The notes beneath the pieces are model-generated. The model did not search any database. It was not told where the DNA came from and saw only the letters and a program-made list of their open reading frames with translations. Positions 45,603-58,080 of a stretch of DNA of 64,000 nucleotides are shown here, one piece after another. Positions within the stretch are counted from its first letter, which is position 1; the number at the start of each line of letters is the position of its first letter. The translations under genes and the position numbers were made by a program. The stretch comes from Pinus tabuliformis (lineage: Eukaryota; Streptophyta; Pinopsida; Pinales; Pinaceae): positions 1,146,297,007 to 1,146,361,006 of the forward strand of contig CM062807.1 of the NCBI GenBank assembly GCA_031772625.1. The letters are read 5' to 3'.

Positions 45603-46562
45603 TCACCAGAGAAGTAAAAGTTCACCATCAAGTTTAGCAATGCAGAAGTATCCCACACCTACTTTCCCATGGATCCTAACAAGGATAAGGTCTTTATCAA
45701 CCAAAACGAGATCACCTACTTGGTATTCTCTCTTTGGTTTTTGGACCCATTGCTTCTTAGGAATGGTCGTCCTTGAGTTTGACTTCTTGACTTGGTAGAC
45801 CTCTTGAGAAGCATAAGGCTTAGATGGTTGTGAGTGTTCACAGGGATGTTTTTTATTCACAACTTTAAAGGTTTTGATAATATCAACATGATCGTTATGG
45901 GCTAGGTAAGGGAATGGCTCGATGTCTTCTACGTGATCAAGTAACTGGGATTCCCTATAGAGGACAAACAGTGTACCATCATATTCGGGAATGGTGGCAA
46001 ATGATAGATCCATTTGCGATTGTTCACCTATTGAAGTAGACCATTTTCTTGGTAATAGCATACCCTAGGCAGCAGGCACATCAATTAATATAATATCCAT
46101 TAACATAGCAATGTCTTTGTTAGTTGCTAGAGATGCCTTCACATCTTTAATAATACCACGCATAGGGATATCCTTGGAATCAAGAGCACATACATTCTTA
46201 TATGGTATAGTGATGTTCATTTCTAATTGATGCTTGACCTTCAATGGCATGACGTCAGCAAAAGAACTTGAATCAAGCATGTAATTGTGAAGGATGAGGT
46301 TATTAATCACTAGGGACAACAAGAAAGCTTCATGACCCGCATTTTTCTTATCAAAGCACATATTCTGCAAAATAACAGGAGGATCACCGGGCTCATCTTC
46401 AAAACCCAAAGCCTTCTTAATTTGATTCCTTTGGGGAGGAAGCTTAGCCATCTCTATAAGGGGTACTTGCACATTTTCCTTGGCCAAAACATTACCCATG
46501 TCAATATCCAAAGCAATATCATTATTCTTGAGTTTTGATTTGGGTTTATTTTGAGGTGTCAC
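45603..46562 (-). pseudogene. GypX aspartic protease and linker
   Basis: The frame 46562-46065 has VINNLILHNYMLDSSSFADV, corresponding to the Tat protease start. The DSG triad appears as DSS, so the catalytic motif is altered. After a stop, 46061-45603 continues with the protease end MDLSFATIPEYDGTLFVLY and then a basic segment with KREYQVGDLVLVDKDLILV. That last part is either the normal linker or a piece of integrase C-terminus joined by the deletion; I cannot decide. Confidence 0.7.
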
Positions 46563-46856
46563 TTGGGAATTTTCCCTCCCTTGAGATGGATTTCTAGAGC
46601 TAGAGCTGCTCGAGCTTGGTCATCATTCCTTCTAGAATATTGAAGACCCTTAAATTTTCCACCATTTTTAGCAGCTAGCATAGGTTCAACTTGATTACTA
46701 TTACTAGTATTTTGGATTTAACTAGGCTCTGGGTGGAGGTAGGTATTCCCAAGCAAGATATTGAAGAAAAAACTATCATTAACTATATTCAAGTGTTCTA
46801 GATTTTCTTCCTCCTCTTCTTGACTATAAGGACTATCTTCCTCACATTGGGGTCCA

Positions 46857-47614
46857 TCATAAGATTGAAACCAAGGGGACCTCTTCTTGCCTCACTAGGT
46901 TGGTAGGGGTCACAATGTTAGGAACACTTTGTTGAGTTGCATGGTCTCCTTCAATGGTCTTTCTAGTAAAGGGCTTGTCATTATTGAATTGACTTTTAGG
47001 AGGAAAATTAGGCCTAGATCCCCTCTCCCTCTCTATCATGGACATTTTGTTCATCAGAGTCTTTTTACCTTGAATGATTTCATTAGTAAACTTGTCAAAC
47101 TTTTGGACAAAGGCTTGCATAACCGAGTCAACTTGAAAGCTAGGCATTGCCTTAGAATCCATCCTAACCCTAGATACTTGAATAGATTGATCCTAGCTAC
47201 ATTCAATTTTTGCTCAATCTTAGCAACAATCTTCTTAGTCTATACTTGGTTATTGGGGTTCTTATCTCTAAGGGCATAAATTAAATGTCCATGGAGTGCT
47301 CTAATATATTTATCTGGGATAGCAACCTCAGAGGTTTTAAATCTATTAGGGACCTCTCTAAGGAGGTTATCAAACCTTTTAGTGAATTCCTTCATGGTGT
47401 CCTTTTTAGTTTTTGTAGCTACAAGGAATCTCTCAAGGAGATAACCTCCATCCAGTGTTGTAGCCCATCTCTTCTTGAACGCCTCATGAAATGTATCCCA
47501 ATCAGGAATGCTTCCTTGTGGCAAGCTTAGATACCAGTTTTTGGCATTTCCACTAAGTGAGAGGGAAAACAACATCATGACAATATCTTCTTGCATTATA
47601 AGTTTAGCAGTCAC
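46857..47614 (-). pseudogene. GypX Gag
   Basis: LSLSGNAKNWYLSLPQGSIP, TFHEAFKKRWATTL and MKEFTKRFDNLLRE are the gypsy capsid core and closely parallel GypB Gag. After a stop at about 47240, 47162-46857 gives the downstream charged region. Upstream sequence to the primer site lacks a clean start. Confidence 0.82.
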
Positions 47615-48040
47615 TACCCGATAGAAATCATGTATATGTTTTTCAAAAGTGATAGCATCAGTGCCATTGAATCTAGGTATCCATCATGATACCTATCAGG
47701 TAAAGGATGAGGAGCATCAAGGTGGCCACTCAAATCCAAAGGCTTGAAGGAAGCAATAATTTAGGGTTGATCCATTGTTATGGTAGGGGTAGTATTATTA
47801 GGAAAGAGTTGTGTAACCATTAGACTATTCAGATCAATGGAAGAGGTAGAAGCCTTGGTAGTCTTCTTGGTAGTTTTTCTCTTTCATGGAGTTATGGTCC
47901 TATCTGAGGAACTACTAGGGGAATGAGTATGACTTGATTGAGGAGTCACCATAAGAGGATCTATCTTTTTGTTTGAAATTTTCCTCTTCAAAGGGATGAA
48001 GCTTAAATCTTCAGATTACAAGGAGGTTGACTAAATTCCT

Positions 48041-48057
48041 CCCTAGTAATAGTGCCA
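48041..48057 (-). other. GypX primer binding site (degenerate tRNA-Asp type)
   Basis: Minus strand TGGCACTATTACTAGGG, five bases inside the 5' LTR. It is recognisable by comparison with the GypB site but carries several further changes. Confidence 0.55.
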
Positions 48058-48061
48058 GAAA

Positions 48062-49150
48062 TGTTGCCTCAAAATATAGCAGGTCTTATAGAGGGGATGC
48101 TCTACAAGGCAAGCACTAGACCAAGTGACAACAATGAGGTAATGAACCACTATCACAACAACCACTAACCCCTGTTCTTTATGGACTTTCACAAATGGGA
48201 GGCTTCCCGATATATAGGTCACCTATGAGAAATATTTAAGTTTAGATAGTTAAGGTGACATGTTAGGTTCTCAGAGGATGGATCAACTTAGGTACAAGGC
48301 TCAAGTGATGATAATAGGACAACTCACATCCCATACAGAAGCCTAATTAGGGCACACTAGGCTTAGGGTTTGAGTAATAGCATGCAAAATTGAATTCATA
48401 AGGTCAAGGTGCCTAGGAAAAGGTTTCCAACAATGAATATTAACAAGCCAAAGGAATATGAAACCTTCAAAAAGTCCTCAAGTCGAAGCTTGACCAAACT
48501 AGGGTTTCTCCTTGGACAAAACAGCTAGGGCAAGAGAGAAAAATGGATGAATTAGCCTCCAAGGAGGTTCATTGTGAGGCAACCAATTGTACCCATGTTG
48601 ATGAATCCTTCCAAAGCAACAAATTCCTCTCCTAGACCATTTTGCTCCGAGCCCTAATTGAGCCGCTTATCCTTGAGAGGGCCAAATTTAGAGAAAAGAC
48701 AGAGCGAAATCCAATTTATGGACAAGAAATGGTTTGATCACCAAATTGACAGGGCTAGTGTCTAGTCCTTGGGTGGATGGAGTCTATGGGTGTTAAAGAT
48801 TAGCTAAATCTTGCAAAGGAGTAAGAATGTTTTGATGCCCTAGCACAAAACCGTATCTATTATTTTTGTGAGGGATCAAAGGCGCTTGGGAGAGCTACAA
48901 CAAGAGTTCACCAAGGGGATTACCATTCACCTTCCATATATTAGTAATGCACACAATGAACATATCTGGATTCTATACAATTTATCTTCAATAATCAATG
49001 GTGCAATAGAAAAACCCTAGATAACCAATTCATTCCATACATTAGACATTAAATAAAAAATTCTTCAATAACAAGACCCACTTATAAGATGAAATGCATG
49101 CATAACCCAATATTAATCAAATATAACTTTTCCCAAGACAAGAAAGTAGC
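48062..49150 (-). repeat. GypX 5' LTR, truncated
   Basis: Matches 41557-43240 with one unit of the duplicated segment. Similarity stops after GAAAGTAGCTC near 49150, where unrelated sequence begins. Confidence 0.75.
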
Positions 49151-49903
49151 TCCAACATTAAATCTACTCCATAATTTGAAAGTATCTCGTTTCTCTACTT
49201 ACCTCCATTAGGTTTCTACCACGTGTTGGTTATAGTAAGCTAATGCAATATTATTTAAATTAATTATCTGGTTTATAATGTAACATATTCTTGCTGAAGT
49301 TTTCCTTATACTTTGCTTTAGAGTCTACCATGTTTACCTACAATGTTGTCCTATTCACTATACCCAAAATGCAAGAGGGTTGCAATGCCATCTCTATGCT
49401 TGACAAGATCTACTTTTTAACAGCTAGTTTGTGCCAATCTTTCTTTTTTTTGTTTCCCTAGTGAAAAAACTAATTTTTGCTAACTGAAAACTTATGCTTC
49501 TATTGTTCTCAAGTAAGAAATGGATACATTTGTTTTTGGCATTACCCAGTCTGAAAATTTTAAGGTAAGTGTCAATAAACTTATGGTAATGAGTCACTTA
49601 GTACTCTGGACTCATCTGATTCCCAACATACAACGAAAATAATTTCATGTTCAGATAATACTTTCAAAGTGTCTGGAAAAGGTAATAATAGCAATCCGTT
49701 TTTATTGACCATTGTCTCAAAGAATATTGTCCGCTGATTGTCAACCATTTATAATTTCAAAAACAAAAGGTCGTGATACTTAGAAACGAATGATAGAATG
49801 CGTTCTAGATAAATATTAATTTGTTTGTTTAAGACTTAGTTTAGAGTTTGCTTATCTCCTAACTTACATCCTGACATACTTATCTTTTGTTTGCTTTTAA
49901 CAG
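49151..49903. other. Unassigned sequence before the exon-like segments
   Basis: No open frame or repeat match was found. At 49550-49564 the bases TCTGAAAATTTTAAG lie between an AG and GTAAGT, so a 15-base micro-exon ahead of 49904 is possible. On composition it could be intron. Confidence 0.3.
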
Positions 49904-50237
49904 ATATGGGATAGTCTGATCATTGAAACGGCCATGAAAGATTTTTATGATAACGATCTTGAGGTTATGATACAAGAAGTTCAAAGAAATATTACTGTAT
50001 GTGCCACTCCCTCATTTGAAAAATGCATTTAACTTGATTTTGACCTCATTTCCTTCCTTCCCATCAGGATCTTTTCACAAGTTTTTTTTGTGCAATTTTT
50101 TATTTTATGGTTTTTGTTTGTATACTGTGAATGTCGTTAAAAATAAAATCCGTCTTGTTTCAAAAACAGGATAGCTGGTCCGGTGAAGTTCCTACATGGG
50201 AGAAATGTAACGGACATAACCTTGCCTGCCCCAAATT
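49904..50237 (+). pseudogene. Two exon-like segments of an unidentified gene
   Basis: Segment 1 (49904-49996) follows a pyrimidine-rich tract and CAG and ends before GTATGT. It is open in phase 0 for 31 codons, with WDSLIIETAMKDFYDNDLEV. Segment 2 (50170-50237) follows CAG and ends before GTAAGT, and joins in frame: DSWSGEVPTWEKCNGHNLA. The intron between them is 173 bp. I do not recognise the protein. No further exon was found within about 1 kb on either side, so this is a gene relic or a captured gene fragment; an intron-rich gene with distant exons is not excluded. Confidence 0.5.
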
Positions 50238-51570
50238 GTAAGTCTTAATATTCTGAAATTTTTGTACATGACCATGCTTACTCCAAATCGTATGTCTTAG
50301 AAATTCCAGAATTTATTTTGTAAAAGCAGCAGAGAAATGAAGTGAACAGTTTTGGAAAATCAAGAGAGTATAACAACATTAAACATCTATAAGCTCCATT
50401 GCAGTGCAGATCTAATGCTGTTCATATCTTATGCCTAGTGAGATGGGCAACGAGACACACTGTCATGAGTTAGAGCTGAACCCTTACGCCTAATTCTCCG
50501 AAACAAATTACACGTTTCTGTTTGAGCAGAGAGTTGTGAATGTTCATAAGAAATGCTTCAATCAGTTTTGTCCCAATAGACATGGATATGTATTCTTTGA
50601 AGCTAATATAAAAATATTTTTCGCAACACTTAGTTAAATACAATCGATATCTAACTGATGGTGCAAAATTAAGCTATTGTGTTTTTAAGACATCAATTGT
50701 TGTAATCATCCTGGTGTCAACTACATCCCTCCATCTAGTCTTAAACATAGACTTATGACTTTGAACTGGCAAGCCTCAAGGTTCAAACTGTTAGCTTTTT
50801 GGGTTGCTCCAAAAGTGTTTACACTATGCTTGGGAATGTTTCATGTGATATGGAGTGCATGGAGTGATGCCTACCCTTGATTGTATTTTAGTGTCCATAC
50901 AAATTGGAGATAGCTTACTCATGAATTGCTAGACCTGGACTTGATGCTTATGTGGCACACTTCCTTAGGGGTCAGTTTCCTATGTGGCATGCCACATGGT
51001 GGCATTCTTCATGAGGCAAACATGAAGAGTTTTGTTTCTTGCTTAGGAGAAGAACCTATTTGGAGGAGTGTTGGGGCATCTAGGAGGTGGGTGTTGAACA
51101 CTAGGTGGCATGAGATTGCTTGGTTTCTTACATGAAAGCTTATGCTTGACTTGAGCAAACTTGGGTTGAGGAGTATTCATGGAGGTGTGGTGAAGTTGGA
51201 GGAGCGCATGACTTGGAGGTAGCATTAGAGCATTGGAGACCTTTGGAGGAGCATTGGGCCCTGTCTTGTGTAGTGCTCACCTTGGGACCCTATTTGATGG
51301 ATGTGAGAGCTAGAGTGATCTTGTATTTTTCGTGTGTACTTATTCTTCAATATACTTTGTACTCTTGTCTAATGCACTAGAGTTCTTGTGTTGATGCAAG
51401 CAATGTGTTAGGAAATTAGGGTTAGGATTTTATCTAAAAAGACAAGGGAAGCTAGGGTTTGGGAAAAATCCTAGAGAATCAAAGGGAGCATTAGTTCTTG
51501 TGGTTATTATGAGAGAAGAAGACTAGGGTTTTGTGGCATTGGAAACCCTAGGACTACTTCGAGTGCTTGA
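50238..51570. other. Unassigned stretch
   Basis: No domain or clear repeat boundary. The region 50880-51400 has the GT-rich, gene-free look of LTR U5 sequence, but no partner copy is in the window. The open frame at 50926-51135 has no motif and is not supported. Confidence 0.3.
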
Positions 51571-52633
51571 TGTTGAGAAGATAATGGAAGACTTTTTGAT
51601 TTTTTTGTAGCCTCGGAAGGTCTTTTACATTGGCTTGGTGTCTTAGCATGTAGAAGATATTTGATTTCCACTTTAGATGCTTTCTTGGTGGAGCAAGTGG
51701 TTTTATGATTTCTTTCCTAAGGTTAACTTAGGAAAAGTACAGTAATTAATTTAATTAATTACTGTGGACTATTAGGCCAAAGTTCTAAGGATAAATAATA
51801 AGTGACTTAGATAATATCTCAATCGTTGATCTCAAGGAAGGCTTAAGATTTAATCCTAGCCATTGATCTCAACCCTTGATCTCAAGTGAGGCAGGAGCTA
51901 ATTGTGAACATCGGCATCGGGGTAAAATCGGCAAGGGTCTGGAAAACCAAAAAACCGTAAAGATTGGGGAAATATTGGTAAAAAATCGGCAAACATCGGC
52001 AAAATCAAGATACCATAAAAATATTTTTAAAAATCGGCAAACATCGGCTAGGCCAAAAAACCGTGATTTCGAGATAAAATCGGGATGTTATCGAGATGTT
52101 CGCAACACCCGGTTACCAATTTAGCTCAATGTAAAGTTATAAAAGTAAGGTTAAAGAGACAGAGAAGATACACCATACAACATCACAGGATTGAGAGAGG
52201 CATCTTACTGAGGAGGGTGTTATTCTAGAGTGTTGGGTTTGAGGAAGGGGGAAGCAAGGATATCTAGATCTTCCAAGGAGGGCTTGATCAGTTGGGTCAA
52301 ATCTAGTTTTCTGTGTATTTTTTCTCAGTTGGGCCATTATCCCGGGACAATAGCCTGGTTAGATTGAATCAATTTAATGATGAAGTGATTTCATTGGGAA
52401 AAATTTGTTGTGTTATTGTGATTGAGATTGGTACATTTTGCCCTGATGATGGACTCACCAAGCTAGTCCGAAACGTTGGTTTCATAAATTGTTCATAGGT
52501 TTTTCCACTAGCATAAAAATTTTGCTTCTGTTGAATTTATTGTGTTAATGAACTTAATTGTGCAATTTATTTGTAGATTTGTAATCTACTAGGAAGTAAA
52601 TGTCAGGTATTAGGTTTGCAAGGAAAACTAACA
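51571..52633 (+). repeat. Cop2 5' LTR
   Basis: Matches 60927-61923 over shared blocks such as ATCTCAACCCTTGATCTCAA, GATACACCATACAA and TTGTGATTGAGATTGGTACA. It contains a 204-bp MITE-like insertion and lacks the SINE found in the 3' LTR. Confidence 0.75.
51902..52105. mobile_element. MITE-like element of about 204 bp
   Basis: The ends are inverted, TTGTGAACATC on the left and the complement of TTGCGAACATC on the right (one mismatch in 11). The 3' LTR lacks it at the matching place. The interior holds about three related units of roughly 50 bp built on ATCGGCAAACATCGGC. No target duplication is evident. Confidence 0.55.
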
Positions 52634-52645
52634 CGGTATCAGAGC
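52634..52645 (+). other. Cop2 primer binding site (tRNA-iMet type)
   Basis: CGGTATCAGAGC differs by its first base from the usual TGGTATCAGAGC and follows the LTR end AACTAACA directly. Confidence 0.75.
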
Positions 52646-53797
52646 GTAAACTCTAAGAAAATCAATTTTGGACCAGGTTCAACCATGATCGTATGAGGAA
52701 AAAAATTGTTTTAAAGGGACAAAAATCGAATGTACAGTGGTATGGACAACACAGGTGTTTGAGTTTGATTTTTTCTTGTATTGTGGCCCATAAAGATAAA
52801 AAAATAATAATAAAAAAGGCGCCAGTGGCCAAGAAATGTGTTAGCCACCTAGCCAATCACAAGATCTAGGTGTTATCAAAAGGATAGCCACCGATTAACC
52901 CGTAGTAACTACCAAGAAAGGAATTGGGGTTGGCTATGGTAGCCGACAGGCCCGCCACCAAGCAAATGTCGTGCAAGAGTCTCAGCGGACATGGTCATTG
53001 GGTGGAGTGGAGACTAGGCCAAGGGAAACGTTGATGAGCTACAGTGCAGATAGGTCTAGCCGTGAAGAGACAACAATCGAGGACCAACTATGAGTGAAGC
53101 AACGACAGAGTTTGATAGTTCACCGTCGTAACACTACATTCGGGGCCGAGAGATTGTGTCGATCGTGACAATGACTGACGTGGGTGAACACTGTGAGGGG
53201 CATAGAAAATAGATATACTGAAAACACACCATCAAGTAGAAAACACAAAAGAATGGGGAGAAGCCTAGGGTAGTTGAGAGAAGATGGCAGAATAGCACTG
53301 GTGACTGCAGATGGAGGGGAGGTTGAACCACAATGTTGGCAGGAGTAAGTGCACAAGATTGATCCGAGCATGAAGAGAAGTGTCATGTGATAGGAAGGGT
53401 GATGGCAACAAGTGGATGGATCGGAGACAACATCGACAAAGGAGATGTGGGCATGCAAGGAATAGTGCAGACAACCGCCAAAGGTCCTTGAGTCAATGGA
53501 GAAGCGACACAGTCAGCGGGGGGTGGAATGCAGAGTGGTTTTGGGCCAATCGGCTGCAAAGTATAGCAATGGTCATACATAATAAGGTCAAGCTAGGGCT
53601 ATGAGTGGGGTTGTCCCAGGCCAAGAAATCCGGGTGTTCAATAAGAACAACTACCTAAGTTTTAAAGTGGAACCGCGCCAAGATACTGTGATCAAGATCT
53701 AGAAATTGGCAAGGGTCAACCCTCACAAGGAGATAGGGAGACCCTCCTAATCAAGGTGTAATAGTCGAAATTTTTAAATTAATTTTCTAATTTCAAG
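52646..53797 (+). other. Cop2 leader region
   Basis: About 1.15 kb between primer site and Gag start, with no coding signal. Open frames on either strand at 53120-53604 lack motifs and are treated as chance. Confidence 0.45.
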
Positions 53798-54560
53798 ATG
53801 GAATCAACCGATCTAAGGTTCAAGGATAGGTTGGATGGTACTTACAACTTTAGTCCATGGAAGGAGTGGATAGCGCTAGTTCTCAAGGAGAATGGCTTAT
53901 GGAAGTTTGTATGAACCTAGGTTATAGCTCCTTTAGACACTACAACTTTGGAAGCGCATGTCTTGAAAGATGTGAAGACCAGATTTATCATCATGCATGG
54001 GGTGAAGGATCACGTGATCCCTTGCATATCAAGGATGAATAGTGCTCTACTTTGATGAACCTATATTAGAGTCACAATTGGAGTCAAAAAATTGTGTTGA
54101 GGGAGAAGTTCAGGAACACCAAGATGACTGAAGCAAACAACGTGGCATCATACGCCATTAAGAATCAACAAATTTAAGATGAGCTTGGATTTGTTGCGAT
54201 AGCCATGCCAAATAATGAGGAGCTTGTAATGACAACCCTGAGTGAGTTCTCAAAACCTTGGGCTACCTTTGTGGCAGGAGTTATAGCATGAGAAAAGCTA
54301 CTGGATTGGAACAAATGGTGGGATGACTTCACCTAGAAGGAAAACAAAAGAGTGCGGATGATGAGAGTCTTGGTCTTGCTAGTCAGGCAACGAGGAGCAA
54401 AGGTTCAAGTAGTAGGTGCGATGAGTCAAACTCACAACCCAAGAAGAAGAAGGGCTTGACTAAGTTCAATTGTTTTCCCTATCGTAAGAGAGGACTCTAT
54501 GCTTCATAGTGTCCAAGGAGGAAGAATGGTGGAAAGGGTATCCAACCAATTACAGTTGCG
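53798..54560 (+). pseudogene. Cop2 copia-type Gag
   Basis: ATG 53798 opens MESTDLRFKDRLDGTYNFSP and WKEWIALVLKENGLWKF, the N-terminal pattern of UBN2-type copia Gag, then a TGA. Other frames continue with LEAHVLKDVKTRFI and GVKDHVIPCISR. Near 54470 a knuckle-like CFPYRKRGLYAS is degenerate. Many stops. Confidence 0.75.
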
Positions 54561-54599
54561 TTAGCAGTAGCTCAGGAGGAGTTTGCCAGGAAGTTTGAA

Positions 54600-55060
54600 A
54601 CTGAGTTCACACTTATTTCCTACCTTATCTCACGTACCTTACTAGTGGGTGCATGGCTGCTAGATAGTGGAGCCACAAGACATATGATAGGAGCACGAGA
54701 ACAATTGGACATCTTTATTGAGTGGGACTCGGAATGGCATGTTGAGTTTGGTGATGATGCCAAACATGTAGTTGACAGAGTTGGAACAATGATATTCCAA
54801 TAGTTAGGAGACAAGATGGAAATGAAAGATGTGCTATGGGTGCTAGAACTCAAGTGGAGTTTTCTCTTAGTCTTTATGATGGAGAAGAAAGGGTTTTGTG
54901 TAGCATTCTAGGATGGGCAGGCACTGCTAAGACCAAGTGGATCTAGATCTGACGAGGGACATATCATAGGAGTTAGAGAAATAAACTTATATAGGCAAAA
55001 GGGCTAGCCTATGCAAGAGATGGCAAGAAGAAACAGTGGCAGAGAACTAAGAGTGGGAAG
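54600..55060 (+). pseudogene. Cop2 copia protease
   Basis: WLLDSGATRHMIG at 54654-54692 is the copia protease active site with DSG intact. EFGDDAKHVV, EMKDVLWV and MMEKKGFCVAF follow, then IIGVREINLYR. Stops interrupt at 54799 and beyond. Coding signal fades before 55250 without reaching the integrase finger. Confidence 0.8.
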
Positions 55061-56982
55061 CTTTGAAGGTTGAGCAACTCAGAGGGAATCAGTCTTCAAG
55101 TTAAGGATGGTAAGAGTAGTCAACAGATTCCTCCCAATCTATGAAGAATGTCCTTTCGTATGGGATGACCTTACAATATGTTTAGGAGTAGGAGGCTTCT
55201 AGGAACTAGGCCAAGGGAGAAAGACTTTGAGAATATTTCCAAACAAGGTGGGTGTTTCCACACAATTTGGAAGGTGTCCTGGGAGGGGTACCTAGGTGAA
55301 AACTACTAGACCAAATGACAACAATGGGACAAAGACCCACTATCACCTCAGTTAGTGTCCCCTACTCTTTATGGACTTTCACCAATGGGAGGAGTCCCGG
55401 TATGAAGGAAATCACTTAATGATGGGATCAATGATAAGATATTGAGTGGTTTCCATGGCCCATTCAAGGAGAGGTTCAATTATGGCTCAATGCCTCAAGA
55501 AAAGCTAAAAGGTTGTCCAAGAAAGACCTAAGAAGAGAGTCAAGACCTAGGGTTTAGGAATGTTCAATAATGATGAGTATATATATGGTGAGGACCCCCA
55601 ATATGATGCAGGACATCTCAAGAAGCTTTGAAAGATAATTATATACCTTCAAGTAGGCTTTTGCTATTCTTGAGAAACCTAGTTAGGGCCTACACTAGAC
55701 CTAGGGTTTTTAGGATGATCGTGGGAGGAAATTCCCTCCAAAGAACTTCCTAGGTCAAGGTAACACAGAGGAAAGGGGTTCTTATGATTTATTCAAATGA
55801 ATACTAGGCTCGTACTATGCTAAAAAAAGCCACCTTGTCAAAGAAGGACTACTTAGCTTACCTTTTAGGGAAACCGCTCGGGCATCAAATATCTTGAGAC
55901 TCCATCGCGAGAATTGGTTCAAAATTTGAGGTCCTTTAGAGAAAGCATCAATGCAGATCCCTATCGAGATAGATTTGAAAATATTCCCTCCAAAGGATTT
56001 TGCAGGGTACCATACTTAGTCTTCTAGGAAAAGGGGACCAAAATTTTGAGAAGAGAAAAAGAAAGGGAAAGGAGAGGGTGATCACCAAATATCTTGGATT
56101 AGGTTTGTACATATACATATCTAGGATTTCATAATCAATATCCATTAGGTAAGCCCAAGACACAAATATCAATACATTTAAAGTCATACATATAAAAATA
56201 TATATTAGGCTAGGGTTTTGATCAGACATACAAAGATACACCTAGGGTTTCTTTCCTAGGAGCATACTCTCGATATACAAGGGTTTTTCTTATAAACGCT
56301 AATTTACCAAAACTTCAAGGTCTAGGAATGCATTAACATCGAACCCTAAAAGACTAGGGTTTCCATAACAATACTAAACTCCAAACATGACATTACCATC
56401 AAAACCACAATCATCAAAATAATAATATTTTCTAGATTTCATCAGTAACTCTAAGTAGACTAGGGTTTTCACGTTATCATTGACATACCCTCAGGTTAGG
56501 GTTTTACAGAGAACCTTTTAGGGTTCCATAAACATGATGATTTTAATGAGGGTAGATTCAATCTAATGATTAATCTCCCAAATAAGAATCTTTATGATTC
56601 AAAATTCCTAGACATAACATTTGTTAGTAATGTAAAGCTAATTTATTAGAATGAATGAATATACCTTTATCACAAAGAGAACAAAGCTTATGGTCTAAAA
56701 CATTCATTCAAGTTGTTAGACAAACCTTATAGGACACCAGTTCCAATAGAACTTCTATCATGCTTTGTCTTGTGAGATATTCTCCATAGCCCTTGAGCAT
56801 GTCAACAAGTTTTTCCTAAACAAGGAAAATATGAAAATAAATGTTATTAACATCTAATACAAACACATTTAGATGGGAAGAGGAAAACCAAATATAAAAG
56901 ATAATACAAGGAATAAGATACTTATCTTTGGAAAAATGGTGAGTGCTCCCTCTTAATTCAATCTCAAGGGATACCTATAACT

Positions 56983-57946
56983 TTAACAAAACAATTCAAA
57001 ATTGTTTTTCCAAATCATGTTAAGCCTATAATTACTAAAAATAAAAATACAAAGAAAAACAATTAAGCAATTCAAAAACTTAGAGTAGAGGGACTTAGTA
57101 GTATAAGTCCTTTGTTTTCGATTCTTCGGTCTTGTTCTTCCTTGGAGATCCTTCTTCGGCAACATTTGCTTGATCCCTGTTTCTCTTTTTATTTCTCGGA
57201 TTCTTAGGACAATCGCTTCTATAGTGACCCATCTTGTGACAATTGTAGCATTCAATCTTGGATAGGTCTACCTTCCTTCTAGGCCCTTTAGACTTCTTGA
57301 AGGTTCCTTTGTTCTTGTAATGAGAGAAATAGGCATTTGAAATTTTCTCCTCTTCATTCTCTTTGTTGCTTACTAATGAAATTTTAACTTCTTCTTGACT
57401 ACATGCATTCCATAATTGTTCGAATGTAAGAGTTTCCTTCCAACTGTTGAGACTTGATGAAAATTCACTCCAAGATGTTGGTAATTTAGAAGTGCAATGA
57501 TTACAAGCTCCTTTTCAGGTACTATCTCATCTATTTCCTGGAGTTCATCTCTAATTCTAGCTATCATTACAAAGAAGGATGCGACAATGTCTTCCGTCAC
57601 CTTTATAGTTCTTAGTTTATTCTTAAGACTTGCAATTTGACAAAGATTCTTGATTGTGAATAATTTTGATAAGGCCTCATACATCTCTTGAGTGGATTCT
57701 ATGTTGGATATATATGGGATGAGGTTATCCTTTATTCCATCCACCATTAGGGTCATGGCTAATATCTTTCTTTCTTTGAATTTCGCCTTTTTTGCATCAC
57801 TTGATTCATTTATAGGCTTCTTTACTTTTCCTTTGACTAGATCCAAGGTTTTATTCTTCTCAGGGATGAGATCTATCCTATTTTTCCATGCCCTTTAATT
57901 GGATGCTCCTTCTGATTTTTTTCTCCCTTCATTGAGTTAGACATTA
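56983..57946 (-). pseudogene. Cop3 copia-type Gag
   Basis: The open frame 57846-57373 has LAMTLMVDGIKDNLIPYISN, TQEMYEALSKLFTIKNL, SLKNKLRTIKV and ASFFVMIARIRDELQEIDEI, a typical UBN2-type copia Gag. A frame change follows, and a complete CCHC knuckle CYNCHKMGHYRSDC lies at about 57250-57209, with a basic tail. Probably one stop or frameshift per segment; otherwise well preserved. Confidence 0.88.
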
Positions 57947-58068
57947 TTCTTGAAGATAGTAGGCTTCACTTCTTATATGATCCTTTTCCTTGATGACCCT
58001 TATTCAAATTTCTTAAAACTCCTTATCAATAGATCTTCAAGCTGCCTTTTTCCTTCTTCTTCACCTTA

Positions 58069-58080
58069 GCTCTGAAACCA
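58069..58080 (-). other. Cop3 primer binding site (tRNA-iMet type)
   Basis: Minus strand TGGTTTCAGAGC, one mismatch from TGGTATCAGAGC, abutting the LTR at 58081. Confidence 0.75.

Larger units (their letters stand above)
41557..49150 (-). mobile_element. GypX: Tat-like gypsy element with gag and protease only
   Basis: The 3' LTR is 41557-45274, the internal region 45275-48061, and the truncated 5' LTR 48062 to about 49150. Both LTRs begin (plus strand) TGTTGCCTCAAAAT. The minus-strand internal region holds a tRNA-Asp-like primer site, Gag and protease; RT, RNase H and integrase are absent. The U3 end and the adjoining untranslated region resemble GypA, while the U5 end is unrelated to it. 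Right truncation removes the target duplication test. Confidence 0.75.

Noticed and set aside
50926-51135. Small protein with Trp and Gly-rich sequence
   Set aside because: Isolated, no motif, and the region looks like LTR sequence.
53120-53604. Cys/Ser-rich and His-rich small proteins on both strands
   Set aside because: They overlap one another in the untranslated leader of Cop2 and lack signal peptide, conserved spacing or any supporting context.
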